Shown here: positions 21,141-32,339 of the stretch, in pieces
Layout of the letters: each line of letters begins with the position of its first letter
Numbering within the stretch: position 1 is the first letter of the stretch
Source: Odontocerum albicorne
Taxonomy: Eukaryota > Arthropoda > Insecta > Trichoptera > Odontoceridae
Assembly (NCBI GenBank): GCA_949825065.1
Contig: OX463846.1
Span: 11,652,177 to 11,716,176, forward strand
DNA: 64,000 nucleotides
Direction of reading: 5' to 3'
Translations under genes and position numbers: made by a program
The notes under the pieces: model-generated
Told to the model about the DNA's origin: nothing
Database searches by the model: none
What the model saw: the letters and a program-made list of their open reading frames with translations, nothing else

Positions 21141-22129
21141 AAAGCTTCAGCTGATTAAACTTTTATAATATAATAATCGACCAATACGTGGAATATTATA
21201 AAAAGACAGTTAAAAGCTTCAACTGATTGAACTTCTATAATTTAATAATCGACCAATAAGTGGAAAAGTATAAAAAGACAATTAAAAGCTTCAACTGATT
21301 GAACTTCTATAATTTAATAATCGACCAATAAGTGGAAAAGTATAAAAAGACAATTAAAAGCTTCAACTGATTGAACTTCTATAATTTAATAATCGACCAA
21401 TAAGTGGAAAAGTATAAAAAGACAATAAACAACTTCAACTGATTGAACTTCTATAATTTAATAATCGACCAATGAGTGGAAAAGTATAAAAAAACAATTA
21501 AAAGTTTCAACTGATTGAACTTCTATAATTTAATAATCGACCAATAAGTGGAAAAGTATAAAAAAAACATTAAAAGCTTCAATTTATTGAACTTCTATAA
21601 TTTAATAATCGACCAATAAGTGGAAAAGTATAAAAAAACAATTTAAAGGTTCAACTGATTGAACTTCTATAATTTAATATTCGACCAATAAGTGGAAAAG
21701 TATAAAAAGACAATAAACAGCTTCAACTGATTGTACTTCTATAATTTAATAATCGACCAATAAGTGGAAAAGTATAAAAAGATAATAAACAGCTTCAACT
21801 GATTGAACTTCTATAATTTAATAATCGACCAATAAGTGGAAAAGTATAAAAAGACAATAAACAGCTTCAACTGATTGTACTTCTATAATTTAATAATCGA
21901 CCAATAAGTGGAAAAGTATAAAAAGATAATAAACAGCTTCAACTGATTGAACTTCTATAATTTTATAATCGACCAATAAGTGGAAAAGTATAAAAAGACA
22001 ATAAACAGCTTCAACTGATTGAACTTCTATAATTTTATAATCGACCAATAAGTGGAAAAGTATGAAAAGACAATTAAAAGCTTTAAATTATTGAACTTCT
22101 TTTATTTAATAAGTGACCAATAAGTGGAC
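21141..22129 (-). repeat. 72-bp satellite, ~13.7 copies, derived from the LINE-F 3' end
   Basis: Units start at 21141, 21213, 21285, 21357 and so on to a partial at 22077, each 72 bp and built as AAAGCTTCAACTGATTGAAC, TTCTATAATTTAATAATCG, ACCAATAAGTGGAAAAGTAT. On the minus strand each unit reads F-S-T-Y-W-S-I-I-K-L-stop, corresponding to the LINE-F C-terminus (F-S-T-Y-R-S-I-V-K-F) at 9226-9260. The array joins directly to the LINE-F body at 22130. Later units alternate between two variants (TTGAACTTC / TTGTACTTC). Confidence 0.9.
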
Positions 22130-22345
22130 GCGGCGAAAATTTGGCATTTAGTAAATCTAATCTGTCATGTAAATGACAATAGAAAAACACATGGTTTCAT
22201 CATCCAAATCACACTTGCAGACGGGATCCTCCGCATTACCCATTCTTTAAAAGTGACTGGCCACCACACAGTGGTTCATCCACATGCGCAACGCATGACG
22301 GACACTTCCATCTTGTTTATTCTTATTACATTGAACCATGGTATC
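22130..22345 (-). pseudogene. LINE-F ORF2 C-terminus, antisense
   Basis: Matches 9275-9500 block by block: GACGCGG, TAGTAAATC, ACATGGTTTCATC (9358: GCATGGTCTATAG), AAAGTGACTGGCCACCA (9420: AAGGTGACTAGCTACCA), CATCTTGTTTATTCTTATTA. So it encodes the same G-H-x-x-x-x-x-H-L tail, with frameshifts. It lies immediately upstream, in LINE orientation, of the 72-bp array, meaning the array took the place of its 3' end. Confidence 0.75.
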
Positions 22346-23246
22346 AAAGGTATATTGTTACAGACTTATTGGTTACTTATTTATTCATTATAATGGACAC
22401 AGTCTTGGCGAAAAATCAAAATTCAATACAAAAAAGAAACTAAACTAAACAGGTAAACTTAAAAACCCATCACGAAACAAAAACGAAGATCAATAAAAAA
22501 ATATAAAGAAAACGACAATTTAGAGAGCAGACTTCAGTTTTATATACAATACTATAACATATGGTATAGTCCAGCATTCCGAGTTGTAGAGCAAATATTT
22601 AACAATGAAATTCTAATTGTCAAAAACGTAAATTGCATTATTTAAAGCATCAAGTCTCGTGAGCATTACTCGTTAAAAAAATATATATTTTTACTATAAT
22701 ATGCAGAATTAAAATTATACTAGGATAATAAGAGTATTTGGTAACTATTTAAAATAAAAAAGTCATTCGGTACAAAATAAGTTTTATAGATACTCAAATA
22801 TGAATAATCATAATTGATGTTGAACAAATTTTTAATTCAAAAAAATCCTCAAGATAGTCTAAAAATACGTAATTCTTTTTATTGGATAATGAATATAGCA
22901 TACATACACATTTTGGCATCCAAAATGACTTGAGGACACATTTAGAAGTCAAAGACATTTATTTATTTATTGTAAAGATATGATAATGTATCCTCTATAG
23001 GTGTTAACTTGTATTGTATTTGGTATTTATGCATATTCTTAAACTTTCATATTACATTTCTCATTTACTAAAAGAAAACATAATTGGTGTTGAATCATTG
23101 ATTGAAAGTATGTGCTCCTAAATACTTAAAAGAAAACTTTTTCGTTACACTTTCGCTATACAGCCTAACTGATTTATTGTCACGTAAATATTTCTTTCAA
23201 CTAACCAGAAAGGTAATTCACAATGCCACGAAGGTGTTCTGTGAAC
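22346..23246. other. Intergenic sequence
   Basis: AT-rich; no gene or repeat recognised. The small open frame at 23102-23299 has no recognisable motif. Confidence 0.5.
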
Positions 23247-23627
23247 TTAATTTATACTTTGAGTTAAAAAATTATAAGTACTTTCAACAATCGATTTAAG
23301 TTTGTTCCAATAATAAGTGTAACCTTGAAACAGCTCTTTAACAAGTAAATAGTTGTCAGTCTTTGTATCAACTCGCAGTGTCGCCTTAATTATAAGAGCC
23401 TTTGTCTCCCGTGTCCGCTCTCCATCTCGGCGTGTCACTGCCACTGAAAAGCTGTCGGTTTGCTGCAGGATTGTATAACACGAGACAGCACAACAGCCCA
23501 TGGTGGAGTGGATTGTTTTGATCTGTGACCATGGCCTTAATATCTGGTCCGGCTGTCCAAGTGAGGGCGTGGTTGGGTCCGGTTCTGCATATTTGAGTTT
23601 GTAGCGGTCAAACTTGACCAAATCCAT
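23247..23627 (-). CDS. Unrecognised 126-codon open frame
   Basis: A clean minus-strand frame of 126 codons in a patch that is noticeably less AT-rich than its surroundings. It opens M-D-L-V-K-F-D-R-Y-K-L-K, has a proline-rich E-P-D-P-T-T-P-S-L-G-Q-P stretch near residue 15, a T-R-R-D-G-E-R-T-R-E-T-K basic-acidic stretch near residue 65 and an aromatic-rich end. I recognise no family. The base composition and length make it the best candidate in the window for a non-transposon exon, but an unrecognised repeat is equally possible. No splice or promoter signal was identified with confidence. Confidence 0.3.
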   Translation of the reverse strand: MDLVKFDRYKLKYAEPDPTTPSLGQPDQILRPWSQIKTIHSTMGCCAVSCYTILQQTDSFSVAVTRRDGERTRETKALIIKATLRVDTKTDNYLLVKELFQGYTYYWNKLKSIVESTYNFLTQSIN

Positions 23628-23747
23628 CGGACTTCATAACAAAAGGCTGAATTCTGAAATATGAAACTTTTTGATAATGACGTTTATCTTAATCTTCACG
23701 TGAGAATAGCAGTTATGATGTCTTTATTGTTTGAACTGGATATTTTT

Positions 23748-23805
23748 CCGCATAGTATTCGAGGGTATCTATGACTTCGGTTCGGTTTCAGTACAACGGT
23801 GTGGC
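23748..23805 (+). mobile_element. SINE-2 3' fragment
   Basis: TTCCGCATAGTATTCGAGGG then TATCTATGACTTCGGTTCGG matches the 3' block of SINE-2 at 18150-18195. Confidence 0.6.
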
Positions 23806-24740
23806 CGATGAGTTTGCTGGTGTGCAACGGCTCACTCAATTAAGGAGAACAAAAAAGAAAGAAACAAAAAACACCACACCACGGTTTCACTTTCTAACTG
23901 AATTGACTTTGGAATGTGGAGGGGATCTTTGACTATAAGGTCCAACAACAACGTTTTTTTTTCTATGATATGGATGTACATGAACGTAAGATAGCAAAAT
24001 ACAATAGTACAAGAAAAAGATGGATATTATAATAGGTTTGAGTACTTGGGCTTGCAAGAGGATGAATGTTTTGGTCTCTCTGGAGTGATGAAGTGTAAGG
24101 AGTTTGATTTCGCGTGATGTATATAGTATACTCGTAGGTACATATGTAATTGAGTGTCACTGTTTGTCAGGTTTCTGAGAATGTGCAACGGGGTTTTATA
24201 TAATCCAAAATCGGAAAGAAGTATCGATTCATTTTTTCATGCTATATGTCCTCAGAGAGATACAGGCAAAAGCCTTGTTTACTGGGGACACGACAAATGA
24301 AAGGCAAAAATCCCAGATCCATTAAAATTGTGTGTCCGAATTAAATTACCTGTTATTTTTTCGTTAGTTAACATATGTTTATTTCTTGTCATGTATAAAA
24401 TAAATAAATAAAAAAAATTATCGAACTGAAGAAAAGATCGTAAGCTGAAGAAAAAAAAAGGATACACAAACCTTTAAACAGAGCGAAAGTCTTTTTTTGA
24501 AAGAAAAAAAAAGCGAATGAACTCCGTGGGCAGCTAGACACGAGTGGTTCAAAAGACTTTTGAAACAAAGCTGTAAATTAATTAATGGACGATGTCAGTA
24601 TAAATAAGATATATTTTTCAAGTATGTGTAAGAATGATAGTACATAGTCTAAATTCTAAATTATGACAGAAATTTTGTGCGGATATGAGTGCAAAAGTAA
24701 ATAAAAAATAAAAATGTTTTAATACTTAAATGGGAAAAAA
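23806..24740. other. Intergenic sequence
   Basis: AT-rich with A/T runs near 24390-24510; nothing recognised. Contains a TACTCGTA octamer near 24131. Confidence 0.5.
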
Positions 24741-24744
24741 TTTA

Positions 24745-25045
24745 TTAAAGTTATCATTCCTGGTTTATTTTCCTTTCCTTTCCGCCATCCCTTCCTTTTT
24801 CTTTGATTGATGGTATCTCACTTTATATGAAAAGGAATGTTCGGGTGATTGTCCGTCTTTGTGGGGTTTGTGGGCATATGCTCACGTACGTGTTCATGGA
24901 TTTCATGGGGATGGATATTAATTTGAATGATTTATGCGACAATGTAACTTGCTTCATTTACTTTTGTCTGGTTTGTTGGAAGAGATTGCCGCCTGGCAAT
25001 AATCCCACCAGATTGTATTTGCAATAAAAGTGTTAATTAAATAGG
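24745..25045 (+). mobile_element. LINE-A 3' UTR and tail
   Basis: Starts in the 3' UTR (TTATCATTCCTGGTTTATTTT) and ends with ATTGCCGCCTGGCAAT at about 24985-25000, a CCACC box and GCAATAAAAGTGTTAATTAAA. No coding sequence; a very short 5'-truncated copy. Confidence 0.88.
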
Positions 25046-25119
25046 TCTGTTTCGCTATACAAAAGCAGTGTCAATACATTGCTTACCAATTTAAAATAGT
25101 CAAATATTTTTTTATTTCG

Positions 25120-25460
25120 TTACAAAAGGTTGTTCAAAAGCAGGTGGTTCTTAATATGCCAGGATGGTCGGCTCCTATCAACATTTTGTGGTAGTTTTAA
25201 TTCATAGATCGTAAAGTATTTTGCTACGTAAGCTTGGTATATAGCAAAATATTTTTCGACACTTTTGAATATTTTTTCAAGCAAATCTAATTTAATTTTT
25301 CAATATAAAAAATAATGACTTGAAGCCAAGTCGGAACTACAGGGTGGGTGGTTCGATTCTTGAAATTCACAATACTAAATGGCAGCCTTTGCAACAACCA
25401 AATTATGCACTTCCGCATAGTCGTGCAATAATCTTGAGACAACTTTCTACGGCATTTTGT
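25120..25460 (-). pseudogene. Mariner-like transposase C-terminus, decayed
   Basis: Minus strand from ~25420: H-N-L-V-V-A-K-A-A, then N-H-P-P-C-S-S-D-L-A-S-S-H-Y-F-L-Y, then K-I-K-L-D-L and K-I-F-K-S-V-E-K. This follows the mariner block P-P-Y-S-P-D-L-A-P-S-D-Y-F-L-F...K-S-D-L-x-G; the last catalytic aspartate (S-D-Y) is replaced by histidine, so the enzyme is dead. Terminal repeats were not identified. Confidence 0.75.
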
Positions 25461-26539
25461 TTTTGTGACATTCTTTAATTTATACATTAATTACACATAA
25501 TATTTGACAGAGAGTAGGTAACCTTTGTATTTCTCTCTTTGTGACATCCTTTAATTTCTACATAATATTTGACAGTAGGTAGGTACATAAGTACATTTTA
25601 AATACAGAAATTTACCAATTCGTCGACATAGATAACCTCTTCATTAGACAAGGCCTGTGATTTTCACTAGAGGTAACCAAACGTCGAATATCTTTCCTAA
25701 ATAATTAAACACCGAGTTAAAGCATTCATTCTCTGTATTCAAAACATCTCACGTTTACTGTATTATACAAAATTCTAACCACACCACAAATTCAACAACA
25801 TCATGTCAAAATCACTTCCCATTTATCAAATATAAAGCTAGATTATCTTAAATTTGCTTTAATTCTTCCAAATTTGATTTGGATTTGATTTTTTTATTAA
25901 AGCGGTTAATACTTAAATAAAATTAAGTAAGTCTAAAATGAATCTGCCTAAGTTTGTTTTTCACACATGCATTAACGCTTTTGTGTTTATGTTTCGAGTG
26001 TGCCAGTTTTGAGCCAGTTTTTTCGTTTATCCGCGATAATATTTATTTATCTGTTGAGATAATAACACTTAATCTTGCTCAATTGTTATCGCCGGCCTAT
26101 ACGTTGCATCAGAAACACTGATATACTAGTATTATAAAACGCCTTCATCCTATTTGGTCAACAGACTGATACTTCACGTGCTTTGAAACTATGACTGAGG
26201 TTGTCGATGACTATTGCAATTGTTTATTTTAAGTATTTAAAAGAATGACTTGAGGGAACCCTAATAACGGCTCATCTTGGAATCCTACTAACGAATATCG
26301 GGCTCTTACACACCGGTGATAGACGTCATATTATCTTTATCCTACGACTCCACGAGTAGTTTTGTTTAATAGCGAATCAATAGTAAACACCCAATAACCC
26401 AGACGACTATCTTCAGCTCCCTACTGCTACTTATTAAGTCATATTTTATTTTGTCGTATATGAGCAAAAAATATGCAACGGCGTGTAGCGATAGGAAAAA
26501 AGTTAATGATGCACTAAAAAGTATATAATCGAACCAAAT
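25461..26539. other. Intergenic sequence
   Basis: A small duplication (ACATAATATTTGACAG, twice near 25495-25575); otherwise nothing recognised. Confidence 0.5.
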
Positions 26540-27065
26540 AGTATCTAAATCCGCTAGGATGATAGTTCACAGCAATATTTGAGTACCAACTTTGATGTGT
26601 GGGAGTGAAACGTAGACATAGTAAAATTCTGAAAAGATCCAAATAGATGTTGTAGAAATGTGCGCATTGAGAAGAATACATGAAGTGACAATGTATGACA
26701 GATTACGAAATGAACTGATTAGAGACGAATGTAAACTTAAGGCTGATGTATTAAGTAAGATGAAAGAGAGCGCTCTGAGATGGTTTAGGCATGTAGAACG
26801 AATGAATGAAGAAAGACTAACGAAACGATACACTCGTAGTGCAAATTTGAATGGATGCCGTAAGGAGGAAGACCGAGAAAAATATGGATAGATCAAGAAT
26901 ATGATATTTTTAAAGAAAACGTTGAAAGTCAGATAATTCGTACGAGTTTGAGTAGGTGTACCATATAGTTGTAGAAGAAGCGAAGAATGTGTGTTTAGAT
27001 AGAAAAGTCTGATATTCTGTCATCTATGGCTACCCCACAGGGTAGTGGCGTGATGGTATGTATGT
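26540..27065 (+). mobile_element. LINE-C 3' end, best-preserved coding stretch
   Basis: The frame at 26658-26891 reads M-C-A-L-R-R-I-H-E-V-T-M-Y-D-R-L-R-N-E-L-I-R, then E-C-K-L-K-A-D-V-L-S-K-M, then L-R-W-F-R-H-V-E-R-M-N-E-E-R-L-T-K-R. This is the C-terminal region of a LINE ORF2 after the RT domain. It breaks in the basic G-R-R-G-R-G-R segment (~26855), but the DNA continues with recognisable W-x-D-Q, E-E-A-K-N-V-C and terminal segments to about 27065. At 26835 it carries CACTCGTA where other copies have a plain TA. Confidence 0.82.
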
Positions 27066-28284
27066 AATATCCAATCCACACTCCACAATATATGTGTTGA
27101 ACTTATCTATCTAGCTGACAACAAATCTTGTCAAAATATACCTACGCTGAAAAATAAATATCAGGACCTTACATTCGAAATAAAAAATGTGTTTAATGTC
27201 CACCAAATTACTATAATCCGACATTTTATGAAGATCTACTGTTGAAGAATAACTCAACGCCAACCAATATGACAACGCCCATTACAAACTTGTCTCCCAC
27301 TGTAAAATGATATAAGTTTTTAGTTTCTGAAGAAAGAAAATTATAAATGAGGTCTCGCATATTCACATCTTCAAATGTTTTAATTTTAAAATATACAGTT
27401 TCATTTGTATTAATGGGAAATAATTATTTTGAATTGACAGTTTTTTTTTCTTGTTTGATATAGAAACACAAATGTCATTTTCAGCTTTTTATGTAATTGT
27501 GTTTATCCCATTTGTGTTAGCTAAATAAAGCGTTGGTAGTTAAAACATGTTTCAAAATCCATTAAAAATAAGCTTATCTCGTATTGGCAAACTCACATAT
27601 TCGTAAATATTTAAAACAGGTTAATTTATTTCATTTTTTTTGTAAAAAAAAAACAATATTTTGTGCCATTATTAAGCCAGATTTCCTTAATGGTACTTCA
27701 ATGGAAGTAAATTTCTTTTTCTATTGGGAATCGAACGATGACAAATACAATTAAAAAGCTAAATAAAAAGTAGAATTGGTGGATTAAAATAATAAGATAG
27801 TAGGTATAATGATAAAAAATATATATTTTATATGCATAATGGCAAGAACTACGAGTAAGTTGGGTCACGTTTGAGTTTACGTCACTTGTCCATTTATATT
27901 TCGTTTCTTGGTATTGCACCACATTTAGTTTAACCTTTGATGGTATCTCATAAATTAATTAATAAAACGATCCAAACACTAAATTTTACGGCCCAGATCT
28001 TTATGGGCACTCTTACGTCAGCTTCCCGACTGTTATTTTTTTCTTCTTTCATTTTTCATATTTTTGGTACAATTAATCGACGCTTTAAAATGTTCTTTAT
28101 TTCATAAGTAGCTGTTAGTCGAGTCGTAACTAGTTTTGGTTCAGTTGCTTGCATAGCACGCCACTTAAGATAAAAAAACAGTTGTCAGAGAAACTTTTTA
28201 CCACAATTTAAAAAAAGGTTTTATAACAAAAATTAAATAACATTATAGTAAAAATACTGGTGTACTATATAGGTTCTAAAAATT
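27066..28284. other. Intergenic AT-rich sequence
   Basis: No recognisable gene. One TACGAGTA octamer near 27849. Confidence 0.5.
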
Positions 28285-28557
28285 TGCTAAGATGATTGTT
28301 AACAATCGTTTTTAGTACCAACTTTGATGTGCAGGAGTGTAACGTGGACGTAGAAAATGACTGAAAGGGACCAAATAAATGCTGTTAAATTGTTTGCATT
28401 AATACACGGGGTGACACTGTACAACAAAATGCGGAATGAAGTGATTAGAGATGCATATGAACTTAAGGCTGATGTGTTGAGTAAGAGGAAAAAGAACACT
28501 CTTCGGTTCTTTGGGCATGTAAAATGAATAAATGAAGAAATACCAATAAAATAAATA

Positions 28558-29911
28558 CAGTATTATGCGAATTAATATAATCACTTGTCAATTCAGTTGT
28601 AAAATTAATTTATTTTTAATAAGATCTGTAATATGTGACAATAAACTGTATTTTACTTATTATTCAATAAGAAATATGTCCTCTTCTGACATCAATGAGA
28701 GCCTGCATTCGTTTTGGCATGGAATACATTATTTTTGACAGTGTTCCATGATTATGCCATCCCGAAACGATACCTGAATTACATCTTATATTATCTACTT
28801 CTTGGTAAAGCAAACAATTTTACGTACCCTAGCCTTAAAAAATATCAACAAATCTTCAAGAAATCTATAAATATCAAGAAAATTTCCAAGCCACTTCAGA
28901 AGAGTTACCTCCTTATCTTGGAAAATTTGACCATAACCTTTGATGTGTGGCATGAACTCGAGTCTTGTCAAAAAATTGCACCTTCGTTTGGATGACATTT
29001 TTCCTGCTCTGCATCCAGGTGACATTCCATTAACGCTTTATATTATAATTCTGACTGTTCATCATCCCTTTTATTGGCATTAGAAATCTGATCCCCATAT
29101 ACAATGAACAACCCTAGAACATCTGTTTTATAGGATGTTTGATAGTCTGGTCAACATGAGCAGCAGTAAGTTTTTCATCTCATATTTTTCTAACGATTGA
29201 AATCCCTGTACTGCAAAATGAGTCTCGTCTAAGAACATCACCTTCCTTCAGTTAACCGTAGTCCAGCTAGCATGCTTTGTGATCCAAGTCAGCCTCTGTT
29301 TCTTCATAAGATTTGTCAGGAGTTGATCCTCCTGTGGTCGAATGGCCTTTCTTCTAGATTTCAACAGCCTTCTACCCACAGTTGAGTCATGAGTTGTCAC
29401 ACTAACGTCTGCAAACATTTTTAAAGTTCATAACTTGTTTGTCTGGCTATGTTTATTTTTTTTATAATTAAAAAAATCCTCTTGGGAGTCGTCTTCCTTT
29501 TACTTTTACATTTTCCTATTCGTTTCACTTCAACTGACCCTGTCTCCTTTTTCTGCTTTATGTTGCTTACTGCTCCCTGGCTCACAGCAAATTCTCTTGC
29601 AATATCCCGATGTGATATTGAAGTGTACGAGTATTTATTTAATGTAACAACCTTTCCTTTTTTTCAGAGCGACATTTATGACACAAGCTTGACACGAAAA
29701 TACTTTAAAATATCAATATTTTTCTTTTCACGACAAAGTATTAAAGTAAAAACTCTAAACAATCAAAATAACACTGAAGTAAGGTCCTGATAAACACAGA
29801 ATTAAAGGTTATGGTTTTTAGTGCAAAATATCAGCCAAATCATCATAATTGTTTTGCAATATGTGAGAAATTAAAGAAATATCTACAGTTCCATTAATTT
29901 GTACAATACTG
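28558..29911 (-). mobile_element. Tc1-like DNA transposon, 1354 bp, TA on both sides
   Basis: TA at 28556-28557 and 29912-29913. Ends are inverted repeats: CAGTATTATGCGAATTAAT at 28558 and the complement of CAGTATTGTACAAATTAAT ending at 29911. Between them, on the minus strand, lies a decayed Tc1-type transposase. Size and layout are typical for an autonomous Tc1-like element, although the gene is now broken. Confidence 0.92.
28670..29760 (-). pseudogene. Tc1-like transposase, many stops and frameshifts
   Basis: In order on the minus strand: N-terminal helix-turn-helix I-S-H-R-D-I-A-R-E-F-A-V-S-Q-G-A-V-S (~29645-29585); R-K-A-I-R-P-Q (~29350); W-I-T-K-H-A-S-W-T-T-V-N (~29270); the first catalytic block V-M-F-L-D-E-T-H-F (~29250); P-I-K-G-M-M-N-S-like residues (~29065); E-F-M-P-H-I-K-G-Y-G (~28950); a K-W-L-G-N-F-L-D-I block where the family has a P-D-x-N-P-I-E-N-L-W motif; and a C-terminus M-P-K-R-M-Q-A-L-I-D (~28690). 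The enzyme would cut the element out and insert it at TA. It cannot be functional here. Confidence 0.88.
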
Positions 29912-29921
29912 TATTTAGTTC

Positions 29922-31125
29922 AAATGTGAGTGGATGGTGGGATAGATAAATACTAAGGAGAGTGTCGTTGGATCAAGTAAATGATATTTTGAAAGAAGGA
30001 AACCTAGAAATGTGAGTGGATGGTGGGATAGATAAATACTAAGGAGAGTGTCGTTGGATCAAGTAAATGATATTTTGAAAGAAGGAAACCTAGAAATGTG
30101 AGTGGATGGGGGGATAGATAAATACTAAGGAGAGTGTCGTTGGATCAAGTAAATGATATTTTGAAAGAAGGAAACCTAGAAATGTGAGTGGATGGTGGGA
30201 TAGATAAATACTAAGGAGAGTGTCGTTGGATCAAGTAAATGATATTTTGAAAGAAGGAAACCTAGAAATGTGAGTGGATGGTGGGATAGATAAATACTAA
30301 GGAGAGTGTCGTTGGATCAAGTAAATGATATTTTGAAAGAAGGAAACCTAGAAATGTGAGTGGATGGGGGGATAGATAAATACTAAGGAGAGTGTCGTTG
30401 GATCAAGTAAATGATATTTTGAAAGAAGGAAACCTAGAAATGTGAGTGGATGGTGGGATAGATAAATACTAAGGAGAGTGTCGTTGGATCAAGTAAATGA
30501 TATTTTGAAAGAAGGAAACCTAGAAATGTGAGTGGATGGTGGGATAGATAAATACTAAGGAGAGTGTCGTTGGATCAAGTAAATGATATTTTGAAAGAAG
30601 GAAACCTAGAAATGTGAGTGGATGGGGGGATAGATAAATACTAAGGAGAGTGTCGTTGGATCAAGTAAATGATATTTTGAAAGAAGGAAACCTAGAAATG
30701 TGAGTGGATGGGGGGATAGATAAATACTAAGGAGAGTGTCGTTGGATCAAGTAAATGATATTTTGAAAGAAGGAAACCTAGAAATGTGAGTGGATGGGGG
30801 GATAGATAAATACTAAGGAGAGTGTCGTTGGATCAAGTAAATGATATTTTGAAAGAAGGAAACCTAGAAATGTGAGTGGATGGGGGGATAGATAAATACT
30901 AAGGAGAGTGTCGTTGGATCAAGTAAATGATATTTTGAAAGAAGGAAACCTAGAAATGTGAGTGGATGGTGGGATAGATAAATACTAAGGAGAGTGTCGT
31001 TGGATCAAGTAAATGATATTTTGAAAGAAGGAAACCTAGAAATGTGAGTGGATGGGGGGATAGATAAATACTAAGGAGAGTGTCGTTGGATCAAGTAAAT
31101 GATATTTTGAAAGAAGGAAACCTAG
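29922..31125 (+). repeat. 86-bp array, 14 nearly identical units, made from LINE-C
   Basis: Units begin AAATGTGAGTGGATGG every 86 bp from 29922; 14 units end at 31125. Each covers a LINE-C stretch (basic run to W-x-D-Q-V-N-D-I-L). By eye the units differ at one main site, GGTGGG or GGGGGG, in the order T T G T T G T T G G G G T G. The start repeats as TTG three times, suggesting that a three-unit block (258 bp) was copied. The period is not a multiple of three, so no long protein is encoded. Confidence 0.93.
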
Positions 31126-31245
31126 AAAGTCAGAAAAATCGTTACAGCTGTATGATATGAATGTAAAAGAAGCAAAGGATGTAACTTGAGATTGGAAAGT
31201 CTAGCGTTATTTTCTCGCTACGTATCCTGACAGGGAAATAGCATA

Positions 31246-32339
31246 TTGATAAGTATTTGTGTACATGTTTAAGTTCTGCAAACTAATCTTTACATTTTTT
31301 TTTCCTTTAAAATAATATTTAATTATTTGATTAATTTGGTAATGCCACATTTTTTAATTACTTTATTTTTCGTACCTACTATTTTTATACATTTTTCATA
31401 GTGTATACTTTCCAAAATAAAAATAGTGGTTGTGTTTCCAACAGGTTCAATGACGATCCGCAAGTTCTGTGCCTACTCCAAAGGTTCTAAACTTGATGTT
31501 TCGATTACTAAGGCCGAAGTTAACATTGTCTCCCGGCACTATGTCCGAAATACTAATTCGAATACATTGAGGGGTACAATACGAAAAAAAAATCTAGAAG
31601 GATGAACCATCTCATCTTAAATATCGCATATTCTGTCAATCAGAATTCTTTCCTTATGTCTTCATTCCTTATATCTATCATAAATTGATTTTCAACACAC
31701 TCTACATACAGTTCTAATTGTTTCGTATCGTTCTTCAATCGTCACTTTTAAGACAATATGTACACAAAATAATAAATAACCTTTTTTTTATATTTTGCAT
31801 TATAACTAAAAAAAAATATTACCATGAGACAAATATTATCCACCTAGGGCATTCCATATTCGTTAGACCAACAAATAATTATAATTTTTAACCCATGACT
31901 ATTGCGATGCGGGCAACATTCGGTCACTCATTGATTAGTTCCCGCGTCTATATCGCATTTAAACGGCAATCGAATATCAGAAAGTAAATAAAACCTACAA
32001 CGCTCAAAACTAGTTTTTTTTTAGACAAACGACAACTTGTTTAAAATGTCGTATAAAGTTTATGGTATTTTAATCAAGTTTTCAAGGCTGCGCAGTCCGG
32101 CTCGGCCGTACCAAAAACACGCAGTTCACATTGTTCATAGCATTTCTGTGCCACGCTTACTTGTAAATGCGAGTAATGGAGATTGATTTTTAATGAAATC
32201 TCTTAGCTTTGACTCAATTTTGTCAGAAATTTAGAGGACTTTATTTTATAACATCAATAATACTATCAATAATAAATCCAAAGTTTTAGCATCAACTTTT
32301 TAACTAATAATAAATCAAAAGTTTTAGCGTCAACTTAAC
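31246..32339. other. Intergenic sequence
   Basis: No recognisable gene or element. GC-richer patch at 32085-32160. Confidence 0.5.

Larger units (their letters stand above)
28285..31245 (+). mobile_element. LINE-C composite: split by a Tc1-like element, carrying an 86-bp array
   Basis: Left part 28285-28557: the LINE-C block from L-A-K-M-I-V-N through R-M-K...E-E with many stops. It is cut by the Tc1-like element (28558-29911), resumes at 29912 with TATTTAGTTCAAATGTGAGT, is replicated as 14 tandem units, and finishes at 31126-31245 with AAAGTCAGAAAAATCGTTAC, the G-C-M-x-x-A-K-D-V block and the terminal CTGACAGGGAAATAGC. The undisturbed copy at 59680-59715 (AAATAAATATATAGTTCACATG) shows what the site looked like before the Tc1 insertion. 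Confidence 0.88.

Noticed and set aside
21141..22129. CRISPR-like or regulatory array
   Set aside because: The 72-bp units abut without spacers and encode the end of LINE-F.
26567..26896. 109-codon minus-strand gene
   Set aside because: It is the antisense shadow of LINE-C, whose plus-strand frame has recognisable motifs.
29922..31125. CRISPR-like regular array
   Set aside because: Units are contiguous 86-mers without unique spacers, and the window is eukaryotic. It is a tandem repeat derived from a LINE.
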